Source of the DNA: Hyphomicrobiales bacterium
Lineage (GTDB): Bacteria > Pseudomonadota > Alphaproteobacteria > Rhizobiales > Rhizobiaceae
Direction: 5' to 3'
Length of the DNA stretch: 64,000 nucleotides
NCBI GenBank assembly: GCA_900473685.1
Contig: UCNE01000018.1
Location: 62,001-126,000 of the forward strand
Made by a program: the position numbers and the translations under genes. How positions within the stretch are numbered: position 1 is the first letter of the stretch; every line of letters begins with the position of its first letter. Positions 35,486 through 44,766 of this stretch are shown piece by piece. A model generated the notes under the pieces. The model did not search any database, was not told the origin of the DNA, and saw only the letters and a list, made by a program, of their open reading frames with translations.

Positions 35486-35512
35486 AAAACGGCACCACAT
35501 GGTGCCGTTTTT
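35486..35512 (+). terminator. Terminator of DUF1127 copy 2
   Basis: Near-perfect palindrome AAAACGGCACCA/TGGTGCCGTTTT with a trailing T, about 43 bp past the stop and 77 bp before the trmFO start. Confidence 0.88.
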
Positions 35513-35588
35513 GATTCCGGGCCTTGCGTTGACATCAACCGCACGGAACCGGTTTCCTTCCTCGCCGCGTTGCTCTAATAAACGGCGC

Positions 35589-37001
35589 ATGACAGATACA
35601 TCTTCGCACTCCCCCATTCACGTTATCGGCGGTGGCCTTGCAGGCTCCGAAGCCGCCTGGCAGATCGCTGCGGCAGGCATTCCGGTTATTCTCCACGAGA
35701 TGCGCGGCGTCCGTGGCACGGATGCCCACAAGACCGACGGCCTTGCCGAACTGGTCTGCTCGAACTCCTTCCGCTCCGACGATGCCACCAGCAATGCCGT
35801 CGGCGTCCTGCACGCCGAGATGCGGCTTGCCGGTTCGCTGATCATGTCCTGCGCCGACAAGAACCAGGTTCCGGCCGGCGGCGCGCTTGCGGTTGATCGC
35901 GACGGCTTTTCCGATGCCGTCACTGCGGCGATCGATAGCCATCCGCTGATCACTGTCGTGCGCGAGGAAGTGGACGGCCTTCCGCCGAAAGATTGGGATC
36001 TCGCCATCATCGCCACCGGGCCGCTGACAGCGCCTTCGCTTGCCAGCGCCATCCAGGCAGAAACCGGTGCCGATGCGCTGGCCTTCTTCGATGCGATCGC
36101 GCCGATCATCCATACCGAGAGTATCGACATGGATGTTTGCTGGTTCCAGTCCCGCTACGACAAGGTCGGTCCGGGCGGCACGGGCAAGGACTATATCAAC
36201 TGCCCGATGGACGAGGCGCAGTACAATGCTTTCGTCGATGCGCTGATCGCTGGCGACAAGACCGGTTTCAAGGAATGGGAAGGCACGCCCTATTTCGACG
36301 GCTGCCTGCCGATCGAGGTCATGGCCGAACGCGGCCGCGAAACCCTGCGGCATGGCCCGATGAAGCCGATGGGCCTCACCAACGCCCATAACCCCACCGT
36401 CAAGGCCTATGCTGTCGTGCAGTTGCGCCAGGACAACGCGCTGGGCACGCTCTACAACATGGTCGGTTTCCAGACCAAGCTGAAATACGGCGCGCAGGCG
36501 GAAGTCATCCGGATGATTCCCGGTCTTGAAAAAGCCGAGTTCGCCCGCCTCGGCGGCCTGCACCGCAATACCTACATCAATTCGCCTGTCCTGCTCGACA
36601 GATCGCTGACGCTGAAGTCGCGGCCGGGACTGCGATTCGCAGGCCAGATCACCGGCTGTGAAGGCTATGTCGAAAGCGCCAGTATCGGCCTGCTCGCCGG
36701 CCGTTTTGCAGCGGCAGAGCGCAAAGGCCAGACATTGCCGCTGCCGCCGGAAACCACGGCCTTCGGTTCGCTGCTCAACCATATCACCGGCGGCCACATC
36801 GTTTCGGATGACGAGCCGGGCAAACGCTCGTTTCAGCCGATGAACATCAATTTCGGCCTGTTCCCGCTGCTGGAGCCGGGCGCCATCGTCAAGCCGGACG
36901 GTGTCAAGCGCTTTCGCGGCAAGGACAAGACGGTGATGAAGAAGCAACTGGTGGCGCAGCGGGCGCTGGACGATTGCGCAGCCTGGCTGAAGACAGTCTA
37001 A
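35589..37001 (+). CDS. trmFO: Methylenetetrahydrofolate-tRNA uracil-5-methyltransferase
   Basis: The protein is 470 residues from the ATG at 35589; a longer frame to 35499 would start inside the preceding terminator region. FAD motif [14 protein letters not shown] is followed by [27 protein letters not shown] sequence, CSNSFRS, the catalytic-cysteine region and GLFPLLE near the end, all characteristic of TrmFO/Gid. It makes ribothymidine at position 54 of tRNA using methylene-THF and FADH2. The stop overlaps that of the convergent gene by 4 bp. Confidence 0.96.
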   Translation: MTDTSSHSPIHVIGGGLAGSEAAWQIAAAGIPVILHEMRGVRGTDAHKTDGLAELVCSNSFRSDDATSNAVGVLHAEMRLAGSLIMSCADKNQVPAGGALAVDRDGFSDAVTAAIDSHPLITVVREEVDGLPPKDWDLAIIATGPLTAPSLASAIQAETGADALAFFDAIAPIIHTESIDMDVCWFQSRYDKVGPGGTGKDYINCPMDEAQYNAFVDALIAGDKTGFKEWEGTPYFDGCLPIEVMAERGRETLRHGPMKPMGLTNAHNPTVKAYAVVQLRQDNALGTLYNMVGFQTKLKYGAQAEVIRMIPGLEKAEFARLGGLHRNTYINSPVLLDRSLTLKSRPGLRFAGQITGCEGYVESASIGLLAGRFAAAERKGQTLPLPPETTAFGSLLNHITGGHIVSDDEPGKRSFQPMNINFGLFPLLEPGAIVKPDGVKRFRGKDKTVMKKQLVAQRALDDCAAWLKTV

Positions 37002-37438
37002 TTCTCCGGAAGGGCCGCAGGTTCCGATTGCGGCTTGAAACTGCCGAGCAGCCAGAGGGAAACCTCGGCTGCAATTTCGGGGCTTTCAAACTCGTAGACG
37101 CCATCGAGATGCGAGAAATCGGTGAAATGCACCGTAAGCCCACATCCGCTTTCGGCATTGCTGACATTGACCTTGCCGGCTTCGATCAGGTGGCAGACGA
37201 AATGCGTGCCGTGGGCCGCCATGAAACCGGCCTTGCCGTCGTGCAGGCGGACGAAATAGGCTTTTTCATCAGCGGCCGCATGTATGGCCCTGATCGCTTC
37301 CTCGGGAAAGGCACGGCCAAAATTGAGAATAGCGATCCCGGCATCCGGCTCGCGCCTGTCCTTGTCGGCACGCGCCTTCATTCGCATGTAGAAAAGACCT
37401 GCGATCAAGATGCAGATGATGACAATCGGCCAACCCAT
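36998..37438 (-). CDS. One-TM protein of unknown function
   Basis: The 146-residue protein has one N-terminal membrane helix ([19 protein letters not shown]) and a soluble domain with [42 protein letters not shown] sequence, suggesting a small alpha/beta domain in the cytoplasm or periplasm. The [12 protein letters not shown] and [18 protein letters not shown] segments look conserved-like, but I do not recognise the family. It is convergent with trmFO, with overlapping stop codons. Confidence 0.7.
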   Translation of the reverse strand: MGWPIVIICILIAGLFYMRMKARADKDRREPDAGIAILNFGRAFPEEAIRAIHAAADEKAYFVRLHDGKAGFMAAHGTHFVCHLIEAGKVNVSNAESGCGLTVHFTDFSHLDGVYEFESPEIAAEVSLWLLGSFKPQSEPAALPEN

Positions 37439-37557
37439 GGCGCCGACTCCCTTTTACACAGTTCCTGACAATATCACGGGCGTGACCCTAAAAGGCGAAC
37501 CTTGCGCCAATGTGCCCGCGCCCACCAGCATTGGCGAAGACGAAAGCCGTCAGCGCT

Positions 37558-38433
37558 CTACCATCTGCCGCTACGGGCGGCCCGCCACATCCACCACTGC
37601 CGGCGCCACTGCGGCGGCACGATCGAATGTTCAAAGAGTTTCGCCCCTGCCCGCTCGGCGCGATCGAACACCGGTTCTGCCAGTGCCAGAGCGGTAAACG
37701 CATAGCGGTTGGCCGGGGAGATGCTCGCGGCAGCCGCACGTGCCTTGGCAAGGTGCTCGCGGCCAAGGCCAGAAAATGCACGGATTGCCAGGCTGACGGA
37801 TGCTTCATTCTCACCTGACAGGAAACTGTCGCGATCAAGCCCCGTCGCGACCAGGAGTTCAGCCGGAAAATACACCTGACCGCGCCGGCGATGCAGTGGC
37901 AGCAGCAGAAGAAGGCCGGCGATCGCCTGGGCAACGCCGGCATGACCGGCAGCAGACGCCGAATTCTGCGCCTCGGCGGGATCGAGAATCAGGCTTGCCA
38001 GTTGAATGAGCGCCGACGCGGTCTCACCCGCATAGCCTTCAAGCGACGCGCGGCTTTCCATCGGATCGTCATAGAGATCGAAGATGCGGGCATCGATCAT
38101 GTCCTGCAGCACCGGCACTGGGAGATTGTGGCTCTTCACGCAGGCCAGCAGCGCCTCGGCCAGTGGGTTGCCCTCGCCGCTTACACCTGCCGGATCATCG
38201 AGCATATCGCGCCACCATTGCAGCCGGATTTCACCGGGCAAGGGTTCCCGCACGAGATCGCGCACCCGGGCAATCTCCGCGTGGAACGCATAGAGCGCCG
38301 AGAGCGGGCCGCGTTTGTCCTGCGGTGACAGGAGGCAGGCAAGATAGCGGTCACGGTCGCTGTCGCGCAGCGCAGCAAGGCTGAAATCGTAGGCTGGCTG
38401 AAGAGCCAAGGCGGTGTTTTCTGGCATGGTCAT
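37558..38433 (-). CDS. Phytoene/squalene-synthase-fold protein (NDUFAF6-like)
   Basis: A 291-residue all-helical protein of the trans-isoprenyl diphosphate synthase superfamily: DSDRDRYLACLLSPQDKRGPLSALYAFHAEI, then RVRDLVREPLPGEIRLQWWRDML and GYAGETASALIQLA. The aspartate-rich catalytic motifs of true squalene synthases (DXXXD) are only partly present (DLYDDP). Together with its place beside secDF and the Mth938 gene, this points to the NDUFAF6 group, whose mitochondrial member helps assemble complex I. The enzymatic function is uncertain. Confidence 0.82.
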   Translation of the reverse strand: MTMPENTALALQPAYDFSLAALRDSDRDRYLACLLSPQDKRGPLSALYAFHAEIARVRDLVREPLPGEIRLQWWRDMLDDPAGVSGEGNPLAEALLACVKSHNLPVPVLQDMIDARIFDLYDDPMESRASLEGYAGETASALIQLASLILDPAEAQNSASAAGHAGVAQAIAGLLLLLPLHRRRGQVYFPAELLVATGLDRDSFLSGENEASVSLAIRAFSGLGREHLAKARAAAASISPANRYAFTALALAEPVFDRAERAGAKLFEHSIVPPQWRRQWWMWRAARSGRW

Positions 38434-38436
38434 CGT

Positions 38437-38823
38437 TCAAACGACAATGAAGGCGGCGGCGACGGCGCGTTCTTCGGCAAGCATGATGTTGTAGGTTCGG
38501 ATGGCAGCACCAGTGCTCATCGGATCGGATGAAATTCCGTGTTCCTTGAACACCGCCCTCAAGGCCGCAGGCAAAGGTCTGATATCCTTGCCGGTGCCGA
38601 CAAGAAGAACCTCGATGTCAGCGGCCTCTTCCAGAACGCGCTGAAAATAGTCCACCGTCAGCGGATCGCCTTCCATCATGTCCCAGCCGTAGATGCCCGA
38701 GGGCAGCATCAGCAACGATCCGCGATGCGACATTTCCGCAAACCGGAAGCCGCCATTGCCGTAACTGTCGATCGGCGCCCGGCCCGGAAAATGAGCCTGG
38801 CGGATTTCGATGGGTTTTCGCAT
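38437..38823 (-). CDS. Mth938-domain protein (NDUFAF3-like)
   Basis: The protein is 128 residues from the ATG at 38823, with AGGGAG upstream; the gene starts 1 bp after the secDF stop. The Mth938/DUF498 fold shows as HFPGRAPIDSYGNGGFRFAE, GSLLMLPSGIYGWD and VLLVGTGKDIRPLP, ending with the usual AVAAAF segment. Its eukaryotic relative NDUFAF3 is a complex I assembly factor. The neighbour order yajC-secDF-this gene-NDUFAF6-like is known from alphaproteobacteria. Confidence 0.88.
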   Translation of the reverse strand: MRKPIEIRQAHFPGRAPIDSYGNGGFRFAEMSHRGSLLMLPSGIYGWDMMEGDPLTVDYFQRVLEEAADIEVLLVGTGKDIRPLPAALRAVFKEHGISSDPMSTGAAIRTYNIMLAEERAVAAAFIVV

Positions 38824-38824
38824 G

Positions 38825-41383
38825 CTACTGCGCTCCCTTGACCGGCTGCGCACCAAGGCCACCGGCTTTTTCCGCGTCGCCCGGTGTACCGTGCCGCAGC
38901 TTGAACAGGATGAGAACCGGACCCGCGACATAGATCGACGAGAACGTGCCCACAGCCACACCAAACAGCATCACGAACGCAAACGGCTGGATCGCCTCGC
39001 CGCCGAAAAGGCAAAGTGCCGCCAGCGCCAGCATCGTCGTGGCGCCGGTCAGCACGGTGCGCGACAGGGTCTGATTGATCGATGTATCGATCAGGATCGG
39101 CAAGGGCATGCGCGGATATCGCCTAAGGTTTTCTCGGACGCGGTCATAGACGACAACCGTATCGTTGAGCGAATACCCGACGATCGTCAACAGCGCCGCA
39201 ATGCTCGTCAGATTGAACTCCATGCCGGTGACGACAAACAGGCCGATGGTCAACAGCACGTCGTGCAGCGTGGCAACGATGGCCCCTGCGGCAAACTGCC
39301 ATTCGAACCGGATCCAGATATAGATCAGGATCGCCAGCAGCGAGGCCAGCACGCCAATGGTGGCTGCCGTGGTCAGGTCGCCGGAAACAGACGGGCCAAC
39401 GACTTCGACGCGGCGGAACTCGTATTGATCCTCAAGCTCGCCCCGGATCATGATCACCGATGTCTGCTCGGCATTCTCGCCGCCATCGCGTGAATGCACC
39501 CGCACCACGACATCCTGCGGCGACCCGAACGGCTTTACCGTGACGTCACCGATGTTGAGTTCATAGAGACGGCCGCGGATATCCTCGATATCGGCATTGC
39601 CTTCGCGGGCCTTCAGCTCGAGCACCGAGCCGCCGGAGAAATCGATGCCGAGATTGATACCGAGCGCACCGAACAACAGCATGCTGACAACCGATAACAG
39701 CGCGGTCAGCGAGAAGACATAGTTGCGGATCGCCATGAACCGGACGGCGGCGCCATCGAATATACCGGTGCGGATACCATCCGGCAAAGCCGTCGGCTTG
39801 CGGCGGTCGACCCAGATTTCCAGCATGACCCGTGTCAGGGTAAAGGCGGTGAACAGCGTAGTGACGATGCCGATGGCAAGCGTTACCGCAAAGCCGCGAA
39901 CCGCACCCGTTCCGAGGAACAGCAGGATGATCGCCGCAATCAGCGTGGTGATATTGGCATCAACGATGGCCGCAAACGCGCGTGAAAAACCATATTGCAG
40001 AGCATCCCGCACCGAGCGGCCCTGCCGCACCTCTTCGCGGATACGCTCATAGATCAGGACGTTCGAATCGACCGCCATGCCGATGGTCAGCACGATCCCG
40101 GCAATACCCGGCAATGTCAGCGGCAGCCCTGTGGCCGACAGGACGGCAATGATCATGACGACGTTGAGAGCGACAGCGAGGCTCGCCACTGCTCCGAACA
40201 GGCCGTAAAAACCAACCATGAAGGCAATGACGAGGACAGCGCCGATTGCACCGGCCGTCATGATCGAGTGAATGGAATCGGCGCCACGTCCCGCCCCGAT
40301 CGACCGTTCCTCGACAACCGTGAGCGGCGTCGGCAAGGCTCCGGCGCGCAACAGCAGCGCCAGATCGTCGGCCCCTTCGGGGCTCATGTCCGCAACCAGC
40401 TGCACAGTGCCATCGGTGATCGCCTTGCGCACCAGCGGCGTGGCAATCACCGCACCGTCGAGGACAATGGCAACCGTCGTGCCGGAATTATCGGCCGTCG
40501 CCTGTGCAAACCGCGTCGTACCTTCCGGCCCGAGCTTCAGGTTGACGACAGGATTGCCGGATTGGGCATTGATCGCCGATTGGGCGTCAATGATGTCGGC
40601 GTTGTCGATGATTGGTTGGCGGCGCAGCAGGTAGCCGATCGGCGGATCGTCGGCGGAATAGAGAATTTCCGAATTGACCGGCGGCTGGCCATTGACGGCG
40701 TCCTGCACGGGCATCGACATATCGATGCCGCGAAACGACAAATTACCGGCCTGGCCGAGGATGTATTTGACCTGCTCGGGATCATAGCGGCCGGGTATCT
40801 GGACAATGATCCTGTCGGCACCCTGCTTGCGGATTTTCGGCTGCAGCGAACCGAGCTCCGTCAGGCGCCGGTGCAAAACGGCGATCGCGCTATCGAGCGT
40901 GGTGGAGATCCGGTGATTGATGCCGTCATCGGTGACAGCGATGGACAGGGCGCCATCAGCAGAGTTTTCGATGGCGACTTCGCTGAAATCCTTCTTCGTC
41001 AGACCGCTCGCCTTGACCAGATCGGTCAAAGGCTTCAGCGCTGCCCGCGCAGCATCGGCCTGGGCCGGATCGCGAAGGAGAAGCTGGATCGCCTGCCCGG
41101 TTCCCGACAGGCCGGAATAGCCGATGCCGGCAGCGCGAAGGCGCGTGCCGACATCGTTGATAACAGCTTCAAGCCGCGCCTTGACGACATCTTCCCGTTC
41201 GATCTTCAGGGTGATCTGCGATCCGCCCTGGAGATCGAGGCCGAGCATCATCTGCTTCTTGGGAAGCCAGTCCGGCAGTGTGGCCAGCGTCGCGGTGGGA
41301 ACCGCGTTCGGTATGGCCACCAGGATGCTGAACAGCACGACGAGCCAGACGATGATGGTTTTCCAGCGGGAAAAATACGGCAT
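38825..41383 (-). CDS. secDF: SecDF fusion protein translocase subunit
   Basis: The 852-residue fusion has SecD (about 1-530) and SecF (about 545-852) in one chain. SecD shows LGLDLQGGSQITL, the P1 periplasmic domain and the TM4 proton-relay motif GMAVDSNVLIYERIREE. SecF shows GIDFSGGSVLELK and SLNDTVVVYDRVREN. Twelve membrane segments are expected. It uses the proton gradient to complete translocation of exported proteins through SecYEG. Fused SecDF is one of several arrangements in alphaproteobacteria. yajC lies 59 bp upstream. Confidence 0.97.
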   Translation of the reverse strand: MPYFSRWKTIIVWLVVLFSILVAIPNAVPTATLATLPDWLPKKQMMLGLDLQGGSQITLKIEREDVVKARLEAVINDVGTRLRAAGIGYSGLSGTGQAIQLLLRDPAQADAARAALKPLTDLVKASGLTKKDFSEVAIENSADGALSIAVTDDGINHRISTTLDSAIAVLHRRLTELGSLQPKIRKQGADRIIVQIPGRYDPEQVKYILGQAGNLSFRGIDMSMPVQDAVNGQPPVNSEILYSADDPPIGYLLRRQPIIDNADIIDAQSAINAQSGNPVVNLKLGPEGTTRFAQATADNSGTTVAIVLDGAVIATPLVRKAITDGTVQLVADMSPEGADDLALLLRAGALPTPLTVVEERSIGAGRGADSIHSIMTAGAIGAVLVIAFMVGFYGLFGAVASLAVALNVVMIIAVLSATGLPLTLPGIAGIVLTIGMAVDSNVLIYERIREEVRQGRSVRDALQYGFSRAFAAIVDANITTLIAAIILLFLGTGAVRGFAVTLAIGIVTTLFTAFTLTRVMLEIWVDRRKPTALPDGIRTGIFDGAAVRFMAIRNYVFSLTALLSVVSMLLFGALGINLGIDFSGGSVLELKAREGNADIEDIRGRLYELNIGDVTVKPFGSPQDVVVRVHSRDGGENAEQTSVIMIRGELEDQYEFRRVEVVGPSVSGDLTTAATIGVLASLLAILIYIWIRFEWQFAAGAIVATLHDVLLTIGLFVVTGMEFNLTSIAALLTIVGYSLNDTVVVYDRVRENLRRYPRMPLPILIDTSINQTLSRTVLTGATTMLALAALCLFGGEAIQPFAFVMLFGVAVGTFSSIYVAGPVLILFKLRHGTPGDAEKAGGLGAQPVKGAQ

Positions 41384-41442
41384 GAAGCTCTCAAAGACAC
41401 GTCGTTACAAGGTGGCCAGTGTGCCCCGGCCTCCCTGCAAGC

Positions 41443-41781
41443 TTATTCCTTGACAGGTTCGCCCTTCACACGGACTTCGGATACACCACTGCGTACCACA
41501 CGAATCTTCACGCCGTCAGCAATTTCGACTTCCAGTTCGCTGTCATCAACGACCTTCGTCACCTTGCCGAGAATTCCACCACCGGTGACGACCTGATCGC
41601 CGCGGCGGATGTTCTTCAGCAATTCTTCGCGGCGCTTCATGTTGGCGCGCTGCGGACGGATGATCAGGAAGTACATCACCACGAAGATCAGCAGGAACGG
41701 CAGGATCGACATGAGAATATCAGCGCCGCCAGCGCTTGCGCCGGGTGCCGTCTGGGCGAATGCCTCGGTAATGAACATCAA
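41443..41781 (-). CDS. yajC: Preprotein translocase subunit YajC
   Basis: A 112-residue protein with one transmembrane helix (about 24-44, ILPFLLIFVVMYFLIIRPQ) followed by the family motif RPQRANMKRREELLKNIRRGDQVVTGGGILGKV. It is a component of the SecDF-YajC complex and sits directly upstream of secDF on the same strand, as in most bacteria. Its ATG follows AAGGAGTGATT. Confidence 0.97.
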   Translation of the reverse strand: MMFITEAFAQTAPGASAGGADILMSILPFLLIFVVMYFLIIRPQRANMKRREELLKNIRRGDQVVTGGGILGKVTKVVDDSELEVEIADGVKIRVVRSGVSEVRVKGEPVKE

Positions 41782-42019
41782 TCACTCCTTGAATGCAGTT
41801 TGGCGGGTGGATACCCGCGTTTCGGATCGCCGGACTATAGGAAAGGCTGATTTTGATGCAACAACAGTCCAACCGGCTTCTATCTCCAGCCTCATACATG
41901 AAATCGGCCCGAGGAGAAGCTCTTTCTACTGGATTTCACGCCTTTTACCGTTAGATCAGCCATGCTACCGGACAGGCTGGCCCGCTGCCAAAACCATAGC
42001 CACCACCGGGGATGCTCTC

Positions 42020-42892
42020 ATGCAGGACACAAAAATCGACCTTCTGATCGCCGAAATGCGCAAGCTATCGGAGGCCATCGAGCGGATCGCCGGCCCCGCC
42101 CCTGCCGTCAACGACTGGGATACTGCCGAATGCTTCGTTTGGACACCCCAGCGCCTGCACCTGCAGCCGGTGACAAGGCCCAACCGGGTCGAATTGAAGC
42201 TGATCCAGAGCGTCGATCATGTCCGCGATATCCTGTTCGATAATACGCTGAGATTTGCGCAAGGCTTTCCGGCCAACAACGTGCTGCTCTGGGGCGCGCG
42301 CGGCATGGGGAAATCCTCGCTGGTCAAGGCGGTTCATGCCAGCGTCGCTGCAGATGCGGGCATCCGCTTGAAGCTGGTCGAGGTGCACCGCGAGGATATC
42401 GCGACGCTGCCGACCCTGATGGAAATTCTCAAGACCGCCCCTGTCCCGGTCATCGTCTTCTGTGACGACCTGTCGTTCGATCACGACGACACATCCTATA
42501 AGTCGCTGAAGGCTGTTCTCGACGGCGGCATCGAAGGCCGGCCCGCAAACGTGCTGCTCTATGCGACATCCAACCGCCGGCATCTGCTGCCGCGCCATAT
42601 GATGGAAAACGAGCAATCGACGGCGATCAATCCGTCCGAGGCAGTCGAGGAGAAAGTCTCGCTGTCCGACCGGTTCGGGCTCTGGCTCGGGTTCTACAAG
42701 TGCAGCCAGGACGACTATCTGGCAATGATCGACGGCTATGCCGCACATTTCGGGCTGGAAACCGCCCCCGAACAGCTCCATGCCGATGCACTGGAATGGA
42801 GCACGACACGCGGCGCGCGTTCCGGCCGCGTCGCCTGGCAGTTCATCCAGGATCTGGCCGGCCGCTCGCAGAAAAAGATCGATCTGGTCTGA
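42020..42892 (+). CDS. DUF815 AAA-type ATPase
   Basis: The protein is 290 residues from the ATG at 42020; the open frame runs upstream over the yajC start without support. Walker A is LLWGARGMGKSSLVKA, Walker B VPVIVFCDDLSFD, and sensor-1 region VLLYATSNRRHLLPRHMMEN, followed by the DRFGLWLGF segment typical of DUF815 (PF05673). It probably acts as a DnaA/ClpX-like ATPase; the substrate is unknown. It is convergent with the NlpD-like gene over a shared terminator. Confidence 0.9.
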   Translation: MQDTKIDLLIAEMRKLSEAIERIAGPAPAVNDWDTAECFVWTPQRLHLQPVTRPNRVELKLIQSVDHVRDILFDNTLRFAQGFPANNVLLWGARGMGKSSLVKAVHASVAADAGIRLKLVEVHREDIATLPTLMEILKTAPVPVIVFCDDLSFDHDDTSYKSLKAVLDGGIEGRPANVLLYATSNRRHLLPRHMMENEQSTAINPSEAVEEKVSLSDRFGLWLGFYKCSQDDYLAMIDGYAAHFGLETAPEQLHADALEWSTTRGARSGRVAWQFIQDLAGRSQKKIDLV

Positions 42893-42896
42893 ACAC

Positions 42897-42928
42897 AAAA
42901 GAAAAGCCCCGGAAGGGGCTTTTCTTTT
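42897..42928. terminator. Shared bidirectional terminator (14-bp perfect stem)
   Basis: AAAAGAAAAGCCCC-GGAA-GGGGCTTTTCTTTT is a perfect 14-bp stem with A-rich and T-rich arms, so it works in both directions. It lies 4 bp after the DUF815 stop and 21 bp from the nlpD stop. Confidence 0.95.
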
Positions 42929-42949
42929 GATGATTGGTAGCGCCTCGGG

Positions 42950-44482
42950 CTATTCGAGGAACGTTGCCGGGTTGACCGCGCTGGCGTTCTTGCGAACCTC
43001 GAAGTGGACCTGTGGCTGCGTTGCCGTGCCGCTCATGCCGGATGCTGCAAGCGTCTGGCCGCGCTGGATCTTCTGGCCGCGCTGAACCTTCAGTTCCGAC
43101 GCATTGCCGTAGACGGTAACCGTACCGTCGTCGTGGCGAACCAGGACCGCGTTGCCAAGTTCCTTCAGGCTGCTGCCGGAATAGATGACCACGCCGTTTT
43201 CGGCAGCCTTGATCGGCGTACCCTCGGGGACCGATATGTTGATGCCGTCGTTGCGGTTGCCTTCGACATTGGCACCGTATCCGGCAATGACTGCACCGCG
43301 AACCGGCCAGCGATACTTGCTGATACCGGTTGCCTTCGGCGATGCTTCCGGCACATCCTCACGCGAGGCGACTTCCGTGACCGACTGCTTGGCGACCGGC
43401 GCCGTGTATTCGGCGGGCTTCGTGGCGTCTGCCTTGGCAACCTTCGCGTCAGCCTTTTTCGGAACCGAAGCCGTGACGACCTGATCTGCAGCCGAGGCAT
43501 TGCCGCCCGGGATCTTCAGCGTCTGGCCGATGCGGATTGCCGCGCTGGTCAGGCCGTTTTCCTTGCGCAGCGCATCGACAGACACGCCGTTTGCCTTGGC
43601 GATCCGGTTGATGGAATCACCCGCCTTGACAGTGTACGTGCCGCTCTGGCCGTTGCCATCACCGGAAACCGGCTGCTTGCCAGCGGCCATATCGGTGCGA
43701 TTGACGCCCTTTTCACGGGACTGTGATTGGCCGGGCAGGATCGCCACGTCGCGGTTGTCCGGCTGGATCGGAATATTCTTCTGCTTGTCGACATCAAGGC
43801 TGGTTGCGGCATCCGATGCCGATGCCTTGGCGGCACTGCTGGCGACGCCGAAGGTCGGGATCAATATGCGCTGGCCAGGTTCAGCCTGAGATGAAGACGT
43901 CAGACCGTTCGCCTTGAGAATTTCCTTCTCCGGCACACCGAACCGCTTGGAGAGCGTCGCAACTGTATCGCCCTGACGCAGCAGAACGGCAGGAGCATTC
44001 GCTGTAGACCAGCCACCCTTGGAGGTGGTCGCCGTTGCGATCGGATCGGCACTCAGCGTCTGTTCGGCTTTCGCCAGATTGCGAGCCGCTGGCATGGGCT
44101 GCGCCAGCGATGTGTCGCGCACCTTCGAAGCCGGGTCCGCGAGTGCAACACGCTGAACATTGATCGGCGTCGAGGCTTCCCGGGCACGAGAGACCGGCGT
44201 GGATGCGGTATTGACCGGATCGGGGAACGGCTGGCTGACGGCTTCCTGGCGATTGACCTGGCCGACCGGCGCAGCTGCCAAATTACCGCCCTGCACATCG
44301 CCGCGCGGAATGGGGACATTGCTGCCGGCTATTGAGTTGGTCGTCAGATTATCGGACTTCGAAAAAAGCCCACCAAAGCGGCTCGCATCGGAGCTGCATC
44401 CTGTCGCTACGCTTGCCAGCAATACTGCTGCAAACAGGCGAACAGCGGACTTTCCCACACTCGATGAAACTCTAATACGCAT
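42950..44482 (-). CDS. nlpD: LysM/LytM (M23) lipoprotein, degenerate, NlpD-like
   Basis: The 510-residue lipoprotein has a signal ending in VATGC, then a long Ser/Ala/Asn-rich linker. Two LysM domains follow (about 170-215: LLRQGDTVATLSKRFGV; about 290-335: YTVKAGDSINRIAKANGV), then a C-terminal M23 domain (about 395-510). The zinc site is degraded: the usual HxGxD is NDGIN, YxH is YGN and the HxH is QVH. Such inactive LytM proteins activate amidases during cell separation (NlpD, EnvC). It lies downstream of surE and pcm, as in the classical surE-pcm-nlpD order. Confidence 0.9.
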   Translation of the reverse strand: MRIRVSSSVGKSAVRLFAAVLLASVATGCSSDASRFGGLFSKSDNLTTNSIAGSNVPIPRGDVQGGNLAAAPVGQVNRQEAVSQPFPDPVNTASTPVSRAREASTPINVQRVALADPASKVRDTSLAQPMPAARNLAKAEQTLSADPIATATTSKGGWSTANAPAVLLRQGDTVATLSKRFGVPEKEILKANGLTSSSQAEPGQRILIPTFGVASSAAKASASDAATSLDVDKQKNIPIQPDNRDVAILPGQSQSREKGVNRTDMAAGKQPVSGDGNGQSGTYTVKAGDSINRIAKANGVSVDALRKENGLTSAAIRIGQTLKIPGGNASAADQVVTASVPKKADAKVAKADATKPAEYTAPVAKQSVTEVASREDVPEASPKATGISKYRWPVRGAVIAGYGANVEGNRNDGINISVPEGTPIKAAENGVVIYSGSSLKELGNAVLVRHDDGTVTVYGNASELKVQRGQKIQRGQTLAASGMSGTATQPQVHFEVRKNASAVNPATFLE

Positions 44483-44766
44483 GACACTTTACCCACTTGG
44501 AACACAACTCGGTGTAAAATGATTAAAACGCATTAGAGTTACCGCGCAGTTAAAGCCGCCGCCGGCGCGCATGTTTTTTGATGAATTGATAACCATGATG
44601 GCTGTGGCCGGCCTGGTTCAGCAATATTTCCCCGGCTGAACAGCCTGAGATACAGGCGCCGCAGAAGCACACCCCAGACAGGGTCAAAGGCCTTGAACCT
44701 CGATCGGTACGTTACAGCTCACATCCATGACGCCAAACACATGCGGCTTTTATGCGGCGCTCAGGT

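Noticed and set aside
37410..37818. Short plus-strand frames across the NDUFAF6-like gene's 3' end
   Set aside because: They overlap a confident minus-strand gene and lack start signals.
39995..41596. A 533-codon plus-strand frame opposite secDF
   Set aside because: Same antisense shadow pattern; SecDF on the other strand explains the sequence completely.
44560..44590. T-run (six T) on the plus strand as a second orphan terminator
   Set aside because: Only a 5-bp CGCGC/GCGCG stem with a long loop precedes it, which is too weak to call.
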